64,000 nt of DNA, taken from Xanthocytophaga flava (GTDB lineage Bacteria > Bacteroidota > Bacteroidia > Cytophagales > 172606-1). The position numbers and the translations under genes were made by a program. The stretch spans positions 310,001 to 374,000 of the forward strand of contig JASJOS010000009.1 in the NCBI GenBank assembly GCA_030068525.1. Direction: 5' to 3'. This document shows, piece after piece, positions 8,694 to 18,902 of the stretch (position 1 is its first letter; every line of letters starts with the position of its first letter). Under the pieces are notes generated by a model that ran no database searches, was not told the DNA's origin, and saw only the letters and a program-made list of their open reading frames with translations.

Positions 8694-11090
8694 TTACTCT
8701 GTACGTAGTGATTTTACCGGATTAGCTAATGCACTTTTGATAGCCTGGTAACTTACTGTTAGCAGTGCAATTGTCATTGCCAGAGCTGCTGTAAGTAAGA
8801 AGATTGACCAGCCAATATCTGTTCGATAAGGATAGTTTTCAAGCCATTTGTTTGCAGCGAACCAAGCTACTGGAAAGGCGAATACAAAGGAAATTCCCAC
8901 CAGTTTTATAAAATCTATGGAAAGTAATTGAACGATACTGGATACACTGGCACCTAATACCTTACGAATGCCAATCTCTTTTGTGCGTTTTTCTGCAGAT
9001 AGAGTAGCTAAGCCAAACAATCCTATACAGGAAATAAATATAGTGAGAATAGCTCCAAATAACATAATTTGTTTCCACTTTGCTTCCGATTCATAGTTTT
9101 TAAGGTTCTCCTGTTCCCTGAATGTATATATATAAGGGTTAATGGGAAATAGCTTTTTAAATACTTTCTCAATATGCTGAAGACTGACAGTTTCTGTATG
9201 TGGTCGGATTTTAATAAATGCCATACCATATTGATTCTTGGGCTTCATCGTGAATAGTTGAGGCCGGATTTTTTCATTTAGAGCACTAAAGTGATGATCT
9301 TTCACAACGCCCACTACTGTATATCTCTCATTATCATTATACCAGAAATTGACTTCCTGACCTATAGGATTTCGCCAGCCAGCTTCTTTTACAAAACTTT
9401 CATTAACCAATACAGACTTTGTGGAATCTGTAGGCAATTCTCCTGAGAAGTTACGTCCCTTAATAATAGGAATGTGTAATAATGGTAAATAGGTCGCATC
9501 TACCGTCTCATAGGAAAACTGAATATCTTGATCTTTATTGATTCTGGCACTAGTACCCCAACTACCTCTGTTTTTTAAGGCAACATCTTCGATTGCAGGG
9601 TTAAGTAAGAGCTGTTCTTTTAACAATTTGCCTTCTGTACGAGTCAAATTGCTTTTAGGAATAGTAATCAGATTGTGATCATCGTAGCCAAGATCTTTAT
9701 GAGTCAGATAGGAAAATTGGTCAAATATTGTGAGAGTAGCAATGATCAGAAAAGAAGCAAGAGAAAACTGTAGTACTACAAGCGACTTTTGCAGATAATT
9801 CTTTCCTGAGATCTGAAACCGATTGTATAAGGTTTGCACTGGATTGTAACTGGACAAGACCAAAGCAGGGTAGAAGCCTGCCAGTGCTCCTGTAAGTAAA
9901 AACAGGAGAATGTAGGTAGCTATCAGTTTTACATCTACTAGATAGGATAAGGCTAATTTCTTATCGGCTAGCTGATTAAATGTAGGAAGAATAATTTCTA
10001 CCAATCCTATCGCTAATCCAAACGCAATGGAACACAAGACAAACGATTCCCCCATAAACTGCATAATCAGTTGCTTTCTCCCGCTGCCTACCACTTTACG
10101 TACTCCAATTTCTTTAGCTCGTTTGAGTGATCGAGCCAGCGTCAGATTCACAAAGTTAATACAAGCGATGAGCAAGATAAATAAGGCAATACCAGACAGG
10201 ATATAAGAGAACATGGGATTACTACCATCCTGCAATCCATTCACCACTGGTAGTTCCTTACTGAGATGCATGTCAGTGAAAGGTTGAAGTCTGTAATATG
10301 TGGTGTTTTTTACATTGTATTTTTCATGCATACTCTGGATTGCATCTTTTGCATCTCCTAAGTATATTCTATTCATTTTGGCTTCAAGAGTAGAAATATT
10401 TGTTCCGGGTGCTACCAGAACAAACGTATTCAGAAACATATTAAACCAGTTTTCTTTATTCTGTATTTCCTCTTCAGTTACCACTATAGGCATCAGGATA
10501 TCAAACTTAATAGACGAGTTTTGGGGACTCTTTTGAGCAATGCCGGTAACTGTATAGGGTTCAAAGGTTTCCTTGTCTTTAATCAGCATCACTTTACCCA
10601 GAGCATCAGTGGTGCCAAATTGCTTGAGGGCCATTTCTTCTGTCAATACGAGTGACTTAGGGTGTTGCAGTGCTGTTTTGGGATTCCCTTTGAGTAATGG
10701 AAAGGAAAAGACCTTGAAAAAACTGCTATCCGTAAGATAGATTTCCTGTGACTTGACTTCAGTTCCTTGTTTGACATCGAGTTGGGTAGAATGATATCGT
10801 ACAAAGGATAGTACTTCAGGAATAGTTGATTGAAACTTTGGACCCTGTAGATAGCCGGTAATCGTACTTTTCCCTTCTACATCGCCATTAGGTGTTACAT
10901 TATCACTGACTATCCGATATAAACGATCCTGGTGAGCATGAAAGCGGTCATAACTGACTTCATCTTTGGTATATAATAAGATCAGCATAGCTGCTGCCAG
11001 ACCAATCGTAAGTCCTGCAATATTAATGAGGCTATATATTCTGTTACGAACAAGATTACGTAAGGAAAGAATAAAGTAGTTCTTTAACAT
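8694..11090 (-). CDS. FtsX-type ABC transporter permease (MacB_PCD plus FtsX domains)
   Basis: A 798-residue inner-membrane protein of the single-chain duplicated permease type common in Bacteroidota. One membrane helix lies at about 20-40, a large periplasmic MacB_PCD domain at about 45-275, three helices at about 285-405, a helix at about 425-450, a second periplasmic domain at about 470-660, and three C-terminal helices at about 675-790. The cytoplasmic loops after helices carry the family motifs RAKEIGVRKVVGSGRKQLI and KRTKEIGIRKVLGASVSSI. Such permeases pair with a LolD/MacB-type ATPase for lipoprotein or peptide transport; no ATPase gene is adjacent here. It is divergent from the metalloprotease-like gene at 11400. 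Confidence 0.93.
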   Translation of the reverse strand: MLKNYFILSLRNLVRNRIYSLINIAGLTIGLAAAMLILLYTKDEVSYDRFHAHQDRLYRIVSDNVTPNGDVEGKSTITGYLQGPKFQSTIPEVLSFVRYHSTQLDVKQGTEVKSQEIYLTDSSFFKVFSFPLLKGNPKTALQHPKSLVLTEEMALKQFGTTDALGKVMLIKDKETFEPYTVTGIAQKSPQNSSIKFDILMPIVVTEEEIQNKENWFNMFLNTFVLVAPGTNISTLEAKMNRIYLGDAKDAIQSMHEKYNVKNTTYYRLQPFTDMHLSKELPVVNGLQDGSNPMFSYILSGIALFILLIACINFVNLTLARSLKRAKEIGVRKVVGSGRKQLIMQFMGESFVLCSIAFGLAIGLVEIILPTFNQLADKKLALSYLVDVKLIATYILLFLLTGALAGFYPALVLSSYNPVQTLYNRFQISGKNYLQKSLVVLQFSLASFLIIATLTIFDQFSYLTHKDLGYDDHNLITIPKSNLTRTEGKLLKEQLLLNPAIEDVALKNRGSWGTSARINKDQDIQFSYETVDATYLPLLHIPIIKGRNFSGELPTDSTKSVLVNESFVKEAGWRNPIGQEVNFWYNDNERYTVVGVVKDHHFSALNEKIRPQLFTMKPKNQYGMAFIKIRPHTETVSLQHIEKVFKKLFPINPYIYTFREQENLKNYESEAKWKQIMLFGAILTIFISCIGLFGLATLSAEKRTKEIGIRKVLGASVSSIVQLLSIDFIKLVGISFVFAFPVAWFAANKWLENYPYRTDIGWSIFLLTAALAMTIALLTVSYQAIKSALANPVKSLRTE

Positions 11091-11399
11091 AGATAGAAGA
11101 TAGGTTTGGATGTCTGTTCATAAAAAACTTGTCTGAATTACTGAAAGAAATACAGCAAGTTGTTAAATGTCGCAAACACAAATCTCTTGCCAGAATGGTA
11201 AAAATAGGGTGTAATGATACTAAGAGCTATCGAAGTAACAATACCTTAGGTTATGTGTATCAAAACCGAACACTTCCTGTACGCTTTAGGACGTTCAAAA
11301 AATGGTAGATACATATCTTCGCTGATAAATAAACAGCAGGTATCGGATTTGTTATGTATCTTTAAGCGATCTGATGTTTAGATTTTTATTTGATAGAGT
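11091..11399. other. Intergenic region between divergent genes
   Basis: About 310 bases between the permease and the metalloprotease-like gene. No ORF, RNA gene or strong hairpin is seen; it should contain both promoters. Confidence 0.5.
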
Positions 11400-11999
11400 A
11401 TGTTGGAACCTACTAAACACTTATCTCACTCTCAGTCAATAGATTGGGAATCTCTCGCTCATAAAAAGCTGATACCTTATGAGTTAAGAGAGGAGATACT
11501 GATTGCATTGTCGTATTTTCCCGAACTAAAAGATACTCAGATCGACTTTGTTTATGTTGAGAATATTCGTTCGTCAATTATGCAGGCACAACCTAAAGCA
11601 CGAACGTTATTCAGGAAAAAACATCGTCGTCATTATATCATCCGCATAAGCCGATATTTTCATCTAAGCAAAACCCACATGAAGATCGAAGACTTGCCCA
11701 AAGACGTTTTGATTGGCTGGATCGGACATGAACTTGGACATGTAATGGACTACCTATATCGGGGTCGACTGGGAATGGCCCGATTTGGTGCTGGATATGT
11801 ATTCTCTAAAAAGTACATTCGTAAAGCCGAACGGGTTGCCGACACCTATGCCGTAAAGAGGGGACTACTGGACTATATTCTGGCTACCAAAAACTTTGTT
11901 CTGGACCATGCCGAACTGCCAGCATGGTATAAGAACAAAATCCGGCGACTTTATCTGTCACCGGATGATGTCATGGCATTGGTTACTTCTTCTGAGTGA
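11400..11999 (+). CDS. Small zinc metalloprotease-like protein (HExxH)
   Basis: A 199-residue protein with a zinc-protease signature: H110-E111-x-x-H114 in WIGHELGHVMDY, and about 30 residues later E144 and D148 in KAERVADTYAV, arranged as the third ligand region of gluzincin-type peptidases. The rest is basic (KARTLFRKKHRRHYIIRIS at about 70-88), with no signal peptide or clear membrane span, suggesting a cytoplasmic protein. Related short HExxH proteins are common in Bacteroidota but mostly uncharacterised, so protease activity is inferred from the motif alone. Its last 49 bases overlap the 3' end of the convergent GH3-type gene. Confidence 0.7.
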   Translation: MLEPTKHLSHSQSIDWESLAHKKLIPYELREEILIALSYFPELKDTQIDFVYVENIRSSIMQAQPKARTLFRKKHRRHYIIRISRYFHLSKTHMKIEDLPKDVLIGWIGHELGHVMDYLYRGRLGMARFGAGYVFSKKYIRKAERVADTYAVKRGLLDYILATKNFVLDHAELPAWYKNKIRRLYLSPDDVMALVTSSE

Positions 12000-13510
12000 G
12001 ATTTTACAAACTCTTCCCACTCATTGAATTGCTGTTCCTTCATTACTCTAGGCACTTTTGTCTGTCCTCCCAGCTTTTTGGTCGCTGCATTCCAGTCATG
12101 AAATAGCTGTGTAGGAATAACAGTGACCTTTACATCTTTCAGCGCACGACTACGAGCTACTGCATAGTTTTTATTGATTTCACACAATGTATGATCCAGA
12201 TAAGCTGCTATCTGTTCATTGTCTATAACTGTATTGGCGCCAACATACCATTGGTGAATAAATTGTCCATCTCTGCGTACTTCTGCTACAGTAAATTCTG
12301 TAATATCCATGGAAAAATGTTGATTCAGCTCCTGAATCCCTTGTTCCATCTGATTAACAGACAGCTGGCAACCAACAGCATTGAGGAAAAATTTCGTTCT
12401 TCCACTGATGATAAATTCATAGCGACTTTTATCCGTAAACCGTACTGTATCTCCAATCATATAACGCCATGCTCCGGCTACTGTTGATATGAGCAAAACG
12501 TAGTCTATTCCTTCCTGAACCTCTTCAATAGGGATAGCTTTAGCAGACGGATCAAGGCCTCCATCTTCCTGAATGATATTTTCTTCAAAAGGCACAAACT
12601 CAAAATAGATGCCATTGTCAAAAACAGGACGCATACTTTCTGTATCTGGACGAGGCTGAAAGGCCAGGAACCCTTCTGATGCCAAATAGGTATCTGTATA
12701 AATCATCGGGCGGCCAAATAGTTTATCCAGACTACTTTTATATGGACCCAAAGCCACTCCACCGGAAGCATATACCATCAGGTTAGGCCATATATCATGA
12801 ATAGTGTCTACTTTATGGTATTCAATCACACGCTTAAGCATCAGTTCTATCCAGGCCGGAATCCCTGACAGACTACCAATATCCCACTCCTTCGCATGTT
12901 GAGCAATCTGTTCAATTCGGGTATCCCAGTCATCAATACTGGATATTTCAATACCGGGCTTGTAATAACTCCTGAACCAGAAAGGAATATTACTGGCACT
13001 GATACCGCTGATTTCGCCTTCTTTGTGATCCTCTTTCTCTTTAAGATGTGTACTTGAGCCAAGCATCATAATCTGTTTCTCAAAAAAAGAAGGAGGAAGG
13101 TTAAATTCTGATAAACTCATTATTTGTCTGATTGCAGAGGTTCGGATGGAGGCCAGCATCTCATCTGTTACAGGAATATGCTTACTATGACTGGTTGTAC
13201 CCGAACTTAATGCAAAGTAATGAGGCTTTCCTGGCCAGGTAATGTCAGTTTCTCCAGCCAATACCTGATGCCACCATTCACTATGCATTTTATCATAGTT
13301 GTGGAAGGGTACTGTTGCTGCAAATGCTTCTTTCACAGATGGGCTTGCTAATATTCCCTCAAATTGATAATGCTGACCAAATGCGGTATCCTTGGCTTTT
13401 TCCAGTAATGCACGTAAAACTTTTTCCTGTGCTTCAGCAGGGCTGCCTTCATTGACAAATGTGTCGCTAAACTCAATCAGTTTTTTTAATAGTGCACCGA
13501 TAACAGGCAT
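11951..13510 (-). CDS. GH3 auxin-responsive-family acyl-adenylating enzyme
   Basis: A 519-residue member of the GH3 family within the ANL adenylating superfamily. The ATP-binding motif ALSSGTTSHSKHIPVT is near residue 105. Later motifs are YASGGVALGP and IYTDTYLASEGFLAFQP at about 250-285, and WRYMIGDTVRFTD at about 345-357. Plant GH3 proteins conjugate jasmonate or auxin to amino acids; bacterial members occur widely in Bacteroidota with unknown substrates. It should adenylate a carboxylic acid and couple it to an amine. It is soluble with no signal peptide. Its 3' end overlaps the metalloprotease-like gene by 49 bases in convergent orientation. Confidence 0.88.
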   Translation of the reverse strand: MPVIGALLKKLIEFSDTFVNEGSPAEAQEKVLRALLEKAKDTAFGQHYQFEGILASPSVKEAFAATVPFHNYDKMHSEWWHQVLAGETDITWPGKPHYFALSSGTTSHSKHIPVTDEMLASIRTSAIRQIMSLSEFNLPPSFFEKQIMMLGSSTHLKEKEDHKEGEISGISASNIPFWFRSYYKPGIEISSIDDWDTRIEQIAQHAKEWDIGSLSGIPAWIELMLKRVIEYHKVDTIHDIWPNLMVYASGGVALGPYKSSLDKLFGRPMIYTDTYLASEGFLAFQPRPDTESMRPVFDNGIYFEFVPFEENIIQEDGGLDPSAKAIPIEEVQEGIDYVLLISTVAGAWRYMIGDTVRFTDKSRYEFIISGRTKFFLNAVGCQLSVNQMEQGIQELNQHFSMDITEFTVAEVRRDGQFIHQWYVGANTVIDNEQIAAYLDHTLCEINKNYAVARSRALKDVKVTVIPTQLFHDWNAATKKLGGQTKVPRVMKEQQFNEWEEFVKSHSEEVTNAMTSSGDR

Positions 13511-13625
13511 AAGATTATAGTTGTTATATTGTTTATTATAATCCTGAACAAAAGTAATGCCTTGCTAGTGGTTAAGATTTGATAATCAGTGAGTAGGGAA
13601 AATAATACTCAAGCCTTGCACAAGA

Positions 13626-14072
13626 TTAATTTGTATCCTGGCTGATGCGTCTGGATTCGGTTTGAAGTGCTTCTTTCAAGGTGGAAAGTGGCGTTTGAAC
13701 TATAATGGTTAGAAAGTTCTGCAAATGTCTGAAATCATCCGGTTTTGTCAAAAAATAAAACGCTCCAAGATCCTGAGCAATTTTTACATCTTTTTCGTGA
13801 GAAGAGGTAGAATACATTATAACAGGAACCTGTTTATACTTTGTCATACTTTTTAACTGAATCAAACATTCCCAGCCACTCAGATCTGGTAAGTTAATAT
13901 CTAAAAAAATAAAGTCAGGAACAGATATATTATCTGATTTTAGTCTTTTGAGTGCTTCTTCTGCTTTAGAAGCTGTATAACATATTGCTGTTGCATCTGC
14001 TAATGATAATGCTTCTACAAACAACTCCCTATCATCCGCATCGTCATCTAGTAAAAAAAAACTTTTGGACAT
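13626..14072 (-). CDS. Stand-alone response regulator (Rcp1-like receiver)
   Basis: A single receiver domain of 148 residues. The acidic pocket LDDDADD is near residue 9, the phospho-acceptor is D58 in FLDINLPD, T/S is in YSTSS, and Lys is in LTKPDD. There is no output domain. The ATG at 14072 is chosen because it starts the fold and leaves 10 bases after the hybrid kinase stop; an upstream ATG at 14099 would overlap the kinase gene by 17 bases. It is thus the promoter-distal partner of that kinase and probably its phosphorelay target. It is a paralogue of the receiver at 18017, sharing the SSH-TQ/EKD-KxA and TKPDDF segments. Confidence 0.92.
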   Translation of the reverse strand: MSKSFFLLDDDADDRELFVEALSLADATAICYTASKAEEALKRLKSDNISVPDFIFLDINLPDLSGWECLIQLKSMTKYKQVPVIMYSTSSHEKDVKIAQDLGAFYFLTKPDDFRHLQNFLTIIVQTPLSTLKEALQTESRRISQDTN

Positions 14073-14082
14073 AATGTTTTCA

Positions 14083-17000
14083 TTAAATACTTTCTTCATT
14101 TTGTTTCAGAGGTAGACATACTATGAAGGTAGCTCCTGTTTTGTTATCGGATGAAGCATGGATATGGCCATGATGCCTTTCTACTATTTTTTTACAAAGT
14201 GCCAGACCAAGTCCGGTACCTTCATACATGTCTTTGGAGTGTAACCTGGTAAAGGTGTTAAATATATCCTCTGCATTCTCCTGGTTAAATCCAATTCCGT
14301 TGTCTAAAATCTGGATATTGGCAAAATCGATACTATTGTCTTTCTCGATTAAACTGGAAATGGAAATAACAGGTTGCCTGTCAGGACTGGAAAATTTAAG
14401 AGCATTATTAATAAGATTGTAAAACAACTGATAAATCAAGACGGCAGCTCCTTCAATAACAGGTAAGGATTGCCAGGTAATAATGGCATTTTTCTGTTGA
14501 ATTAACAGTTCAAGGTCTGTCTTAATATGTCTGCATACTTCATTCAGATCAATAGGTTCTGAGTGTTGTTCACTTGCATTTAATTTGGAATAGGCCAATA
14601 CTCCATCTACCATAGACGTCATTCGGTTTGTGGCATTGCGTATTTTTTCAAGAAAGATTTTTCCCTGTTCTGGAAGAGAGTCACTATATTCATCCTGTAA
14701 TCTGCCACTAAATGTTTTTATCTTTCTTACGGGCTCCTTCAGATCATGACTGGCAACATGAGCAAACTGTTGCAGATCCTCATTCGATTTTCTGAGCGAT
14801 AGATTCAATTCCTGTAACTCCAGCGTACGTTTTTTCACTTCCGTTTCCAATATGGTTGCATATTCGCGTGCCACATGAATATCAGTGGTTGTACCAAACC
14901 ATTTCGTTATAGTACCTTGTTCATCTTTCTGAGGGATACCACGGCTTAAATGCCAGCGATAACTACCATTATGCATCTGAAAGCGATGTTCATATTGGAA
15001 AGTAGTTTGATGGGTAACAGCTTCCTGCCACAGACGATTGGTTTCGGGTTGATCATCAGGATGAATTAAATCCTGCCATAACCAATTGCCATTTTCCAGT
15101 CTATGTGCTCCTGCAAATTCTGAAATCCGGTTATTAAAATACTGAATTTCCCCCTCAGGAGTGGATACCCATACCAACTGAGGCATAGCATTGGCAAGTT
15201 CATTCAGCGATTGTTCACTTTCTTCTATCTTTTTGCGGTTCTGAACTGTTTCGGTGATATCCATCGCAAAGTTCAGGATCCCTTGTATCTCCCCCTTGAG
15301 ATCATACCAAGGCTGATAAACAACGTTCAGGTATTTCTTGGAAGATTCTCCCTGTTCATTTAGTATTGTCAAAGGCGTTTCCTGTTGATTAACCGTCTTG
15401 CCTGTACGATAGACCTCATCCAGCAAATCAAATACTTCTTGTTCAAGATCTGGTAAGGCTTCTTTGATGGTGAGTCCGGTAAAATCTTTATCACCGAAAA
15501 GTTCTTTGTTTTTGGGATGGAAAAATTCATACCGATGCTCTGGTCCTTTGAGTACATTAATGATAGCTGGTGTTTGCCTGAAGAGCAGATAAAATTGTTG
15601 TTCTGTGGCACGACGTATCTGATTAATACGAATATGATTACTAACCCGTACAAGTAATTCTTTGGCTGAAAATGGTTTTACCAGATAGTCATCTGCCCCG
15701 GCATTTAACCCTTCTACTTTGGCTTCTTCCCCTGCCCGTGCAGATAAGAATATAACAGGTGTGTTTTTTATATCCGGATGGCTTCGTATATGTTTTAGTA
15801 GTTCGAAGCCATCCATTTTAGGCATCATGATATCTGAGATAAGAAGTTCTGGCCTAAACTGAAGCATTTTATCAAATGCATCTTCACCATTAGTAGCGGT
15901 AATGACTGTAAACTGATCTGATAACAATCGTTGTACATAATCCCGCATATCCGCATTATCATCAGCAAGTAAAATCCGGTTTTTATAGGTTTCAGATGTA
16001 TGCGCAGATTCTGACTCTGTATGCCATGTAGATTGATTGGTAATCTGTTCTGAAGAAGATTCTGATTGAGGCAACCATTTTAAGGCTTCCTGAACAAATG
16101 CTTCTGTTTGTAGAGATGCAAGCTCATAGGTAACACTTTGGGTTATTTTATCTTCAGGCAAATGATCTTTTCCGGTTGGAAAGACAATTGTAAATGCAGA
16201 GCCAGCACCAAGAGTACTTTTTACAGAAATGGAGCCTTTATGTATTTTAACCAGTTCCTGTACCATCGCCAAGCCAATACCCGTGCCTTCCTGACTTCGC
16301 CCTTCAATATTCTCAATCCGATGAAAGCGGCTAAAGATTTTTTCCAGTTCTTCCTCCGGTATACCAATCCCTGTATCTGTAACTGTCACATGAATAGTAT
16401 TGCCACTTTGTGCAGTATGAAGGCTGATAGTTCCCTTGTGACTATATTTGAATGCATTGGATACCAGGTTCAGAATAATCTTTTCCCACATATCTATATC
16501 AACATACACTTCATCCGTAATAGAATTATGGGTAATCTTTAATTCCATTCCTGCTTTTTCTATAGCTGAACGAAACGTACTTGCCAGGTCAGTAGTAAGA
16601 GCCACAAGATCTACTTTGGTAAATTTGCCTTCTACACGACCTGCTTCAATTCTGGAGAATTCCAGTAATGTATTGACAAGCTTTTGCATCCTTAAGACAT
16701 TCCGGTAAGCTACTTCCATACGGGACTTATTCCGTGCATTGGTTTGTTCGTCATTGAGTGCATCCTCGATAGGACCTAACAGCAGTGTAAGAGGAGTGCG
16801 AAACTCATGACTGATATTCGAAAAGAATGTAGTTTTGGCACGGTCTATTTCTGCTAATGCTTCTGCTCTTTTCCTTTCTTCTTCCAGCATATGCACATTA
16901 CTAAAGCTTGTCGCAATCTGATCTGTCACAAGGGAGAAAAATCCACTATATTTTTCATCTAACAGCCTATAGGGATTACAACCTATTACCAGAAATCCAT

Positions 17001-17892
17001 AAGGATCTTTGGCACCAGGCTGTACAATAGGTAGAATAATTGCCTTATCAGAAGAAATTTCCCATGCTCCGGTTGGCATTATTCCTATGGTATCTTGTAA
17101 CTGCTCCAGAATCTGTAATTTTCGACTTGAAGATGCTTCCTGGAAAAGATCAGAAATAGGTGATGATAGGCTTAAATTTATTTCTTTGGGTATATCATGT
17201 ATTGCCTCTCCCAAATTTGTAGATAAAGCAAAAGTAGCTTTATTATCTGTAAGCAGGTAAAAGACAGCAAAAGGGAAGTCATGCTTATTCTCACTAAGTG
17301 TAGATATAGTTTCTGCAATAACTTCTGTATTGGATTTGGCGTCTGTAAGCCCTGAACTCAACTGGGTCAGGGTTTTAAGTTGACGTTCACTGATGATTCT
17401 GTCTGTATCATCCGTATTGGCACAAATCATTCCCGCTGTTCCTCCATCATCTCCGGGAATGGGAGTATAGGAAAATGTGTAATAGGTTTCTTCCGGATAC
17501 CCATTACGAACCATGATAAGTAATTGAGATTCTACATAGGTCCCTTCGTCTTTTTCCATTACCTGTTTGAGCATAGGCTCAATGTCACGCCAGATATCTT
17601 TCCAGACAACTGAGGCTGGGGAACCTAATGCCCAGGGATGCTTGCCGCCTACAATGGCTTTATAAGGGTCGTTATAAAATTTGATTAGTTCTTTACCCCA
17701 ACCAATCCAGATCGGTTGGCGAGATGTTAGCATAATCCGTATACAGGTACGCAGACTTTGTGGCCATGTGTCTACAGGACCAAGAGATGTCTTTGACCAA
17801 TCGTATGTCCTGATAAGTTGCCCCAGTTCACCTCCTCCTGACAAAAATTCAGGTGTATTGGTTAGTGTATTAGAAGGGAGAGGTGTATCCAT
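14083..17892 (-). CDS. Hybrid sensor kinase with two kinase cores and an internal receiver
   Basis: A 1269-residue soluble protein with an unusual two-kinase layout. Order: PAS (about 30-165), GAF-like (about 170-335), HisKA with H362 in SNISHEFRTPL, HATPase_c (about 470-585, DTGIGIPEEE and GTGIGLAM), receiver (about 645-765, phospho-acceptor D687 in ISDIMMPKMDG), PAS (about 780-900), PAS_3 (about 905-1025), a second HisKA with H1049 in ASHDLKEP, and a second HATPase_c (N-box NLINNALKF, DNGIGF, GTGLGLAL). The second half resembles the kinase at 644. The first core probably phosphorylates the internal receiver and the second the downstream stand-alone receiver; this is inference. No DNA-binding domain is present. 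The adjoining receiver at 13626 is in the same operon. Confidence 0.92.
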   Translation of the reverse strand: MDTPLPSNTLTNTPEFLSGGGELGQLIRTYDWSKTSLGPVDTWPQSLRTCIRIMLTSRQPIWIGWGKELIKFYNDPYKAIVGGKHPWALGSPASVVWKDIWRDIEPMLKQVMEKDEGTYVESQLLIMVRNGYPEETYYTFSYTPIPGDDGGTAGMICANTDDTDRIISERQLKTLTQLSSGLTDAKSNTEVIAETISTLSENKHDFPFAVFYLLTDNKATFALSTNLGEAIHDIPKEINLSLSSPISDLFQEASSSRKLQILEQLQDTIGIMPTGAWEISSDKAIILPIVQPGAKDPYGFLVIGCNPYRLLDEKYSGFFSLVTDQIATSFSNVHMLEEERKRAEALAEIDRAKTTFFSNISHEFRTPLTLLLGPIEDALNDEQTNARNKSRMEVAYRNVLRMQKLVNTLLEFSRIEAGRVEGKFTKVDLVALTTDLASTFRSAIEKAGMELKITHNSITDEVYVDIDMWEKIILNLVSNAFKYSHKGTISLHTAQSGNTIHVTVTDTGIGIPEEELEKIFSRFHRIENIEGRSQEGTGIGLAMVQELVKIHKGSISVKSTLGAGSAFTIVFPTGKDHLPEDKITQSVTYELASLQTEAFVQEALKWLPQSESSSEQITNQSTWHTESESAHTSETYKNRILLADDNADMRDYVQRLLSDQFTVITATNGEDAFDKMLQFRPELLISDIMMPKMDGFELLKHIRSHPDIKNTPVIFLSARAGEEAKVEGLNAGADDYLVKPFSAKELLVRVSNHIRINQIRRATEQQFYLLFRQTPAIINVLKGPEHRYEFFHPKNKELFGDKDFTGLTIKEALPDLEQEVFDLLDEVYRTGKTVNQQETPLTILNEQGESSKKYLNVVYQPWYDLKGEIQGILNFAMDITETVQNRKKIEESEQSLNELANAMPQLVWVSTPEGEIQYFNNRISEFAGAHRLENGNWLWQDLIHPDDQPETNRLWQEAVTHQTTFQYEHRFQMHNGSYRWHLSRGIPQKDEQGTITKWFGTTTDIHVAREYATILETEVKKRTLELQELNLSLRKSNEDLQQFAHVASHDLKEPVRKIKTFSGRLQDEYSDSLPEQGKIFLEKIRNATNRMTSMVDGVLAYSKLNASEQHSEPIDLNEVCRHIKTDLELLIQQKNAIITWQSLPVIEGAAVLIYQLFYNLINNALKFSSPDRQPVISISSLIEKDNSIDFANIQILDNGIGFNQENAEDIFNTFTRLHSKDMYEGTGLGLALCKKIVERHHGHIHASSDNKTGATFIVCLPLKQNEESI

Positions 17893-18016
17893 AAATCAAA
17901 AGAAAAACGGTAATGATAACGTATACTTTTGTAACCATTTTCTGTAAGATTTTATTAAAGCAACAGACTGGTTTCAAAAGGAAGCTGTGATTGTAATAGA
18001 TATAGTTATCTCTTTC

Positions 18017-18472
18017 TCAAATCAACTGTAAATATTTGTATACTGCTTCGCAAATAGAATCCACAGCTTTTTTATTCATCTTTTCAACAACTATTTCCAG
18101 TATAGCCTTTAAGCGTTTGAAATCGTCCGGTTTGGTAAATAGGCAAATTGCACCTCGTTCCTTAGCAAGTTTTTTATCTTGAGTATGAGATGATGTTGTA
18201 TGAATGATGACAGGTATGTTTTTATATTCCTGAAGGGATTTTAATTGATTTAGACAGTCCCATCCATTCATAACTGGCATATTCAGATCAAGAAAAATAA
18301 TATCAGGCTGATCTATTGCCTGAGATGCTAGCTTCTCTATCGCAGTTTGTCCATTTGCTGCACTATAAAGTACAACTTCTGGTTCTACGGCTGTTAATGC
18401 TTCTTTGAATAGTTCTCTGTCATCACTGTCATCATCTACAATCAAAAATCTTTTTCCAATGTTTATACTCAT
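18017..18472 (-). CDS. Stand-alone response regulator (Rcp1-like receiver)
   Basis: A 151-residue single receiver: VDDDSDD near residue 12, phospho-acceptor D62 in FLDLNMP, TTSS and TKPDDF downstream, no output domain. It lies 124 bases upstream of the hybrid kinase, same strand, so the three genes may form one phosphorelay unit. It closely resembles the receiver at 13626, so the hybrid kinase may have two alternative receivers. Receivers of this kind usually pass phosphate on or act by protein-protein contact. Confidence 0.92.
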   Translation of the reverse strand: MSINIGKRFLIVDDDSDDRELFKEALTAVEPEVVLYSAANGQTAIEKLASQAIDQPDIIFLDLNMPVMNGWDCLNQLKSLQEYKNIPVIIHTTSSHTQDKKLAKERGAICLFTKPDDFKRLKAILEIVVEKMNKKAVDSICEAVYKYLQLI

Positions 18473-18854
18473 CTGCTCATTAGCTTTAATAGTATTAATT
18501 CTTTAGTTTACGTTGTTCTTTCTTAATCAATTGAAATATAGTATAAAAAGCTTGTCTATATAAAAAACATAGAAATAAGTTATAGTATAGATGTTGTCTT
18601 TAGGTTAACGAACTATCTTTATACTATCTACATAAAGTCTGTATCTATCACAGGTTGATATCTCTATAAAAAAGTGTTCCTTATGTTTAAACATCCTATC
18701 TAGTGATAACAACTTCCTGATACAACAGGAAAGTGAGAAAATTGTTGATTGGGAGTATTGATGATCTCAATTGTTGATTTTGTTAGCAGATTTACCTACT
18801 AGTCAATAAATAAAGGATCTTTTTTGTTTATTGTCTTGTTCTCTAAATATATTA
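18473..18854. other. Intergenic region between divergent receiver and arsR
   Basis: AT-rich, about 380 bases, with no credible ORF. Near its right end TTTG at 18823-18826 and TAAATATA at 18844-18851 could be a weak Bacteroidota-type promoter for arsR, which the ArsR-type palindrome at 18855 would then overlap. Confidence 0.45.
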
Positions 18855-18870
18855 ATCGTAATATTGCAAT
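18855..18870. promoter_or_regulatory. Candidate ArsR operator upstream of arsR
   Basis: The 16-base near-palindrome ATCGTAATATTGCAAT lies 32 bases before the arsR ATG. The second half is a near inverted copy of the first. The same element with one base changed recurs before the sigma factor gene at 19282. Two copies at two promoters of one cluster make chance unlikely, and ArsR/SmtB proteins bind such short AT-rich dyads. Confidence 0.7.
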
Positions 18871-18902
18871 GAAGCAATTGACTGTGTGTGAACTTTGTTG
18901 TT

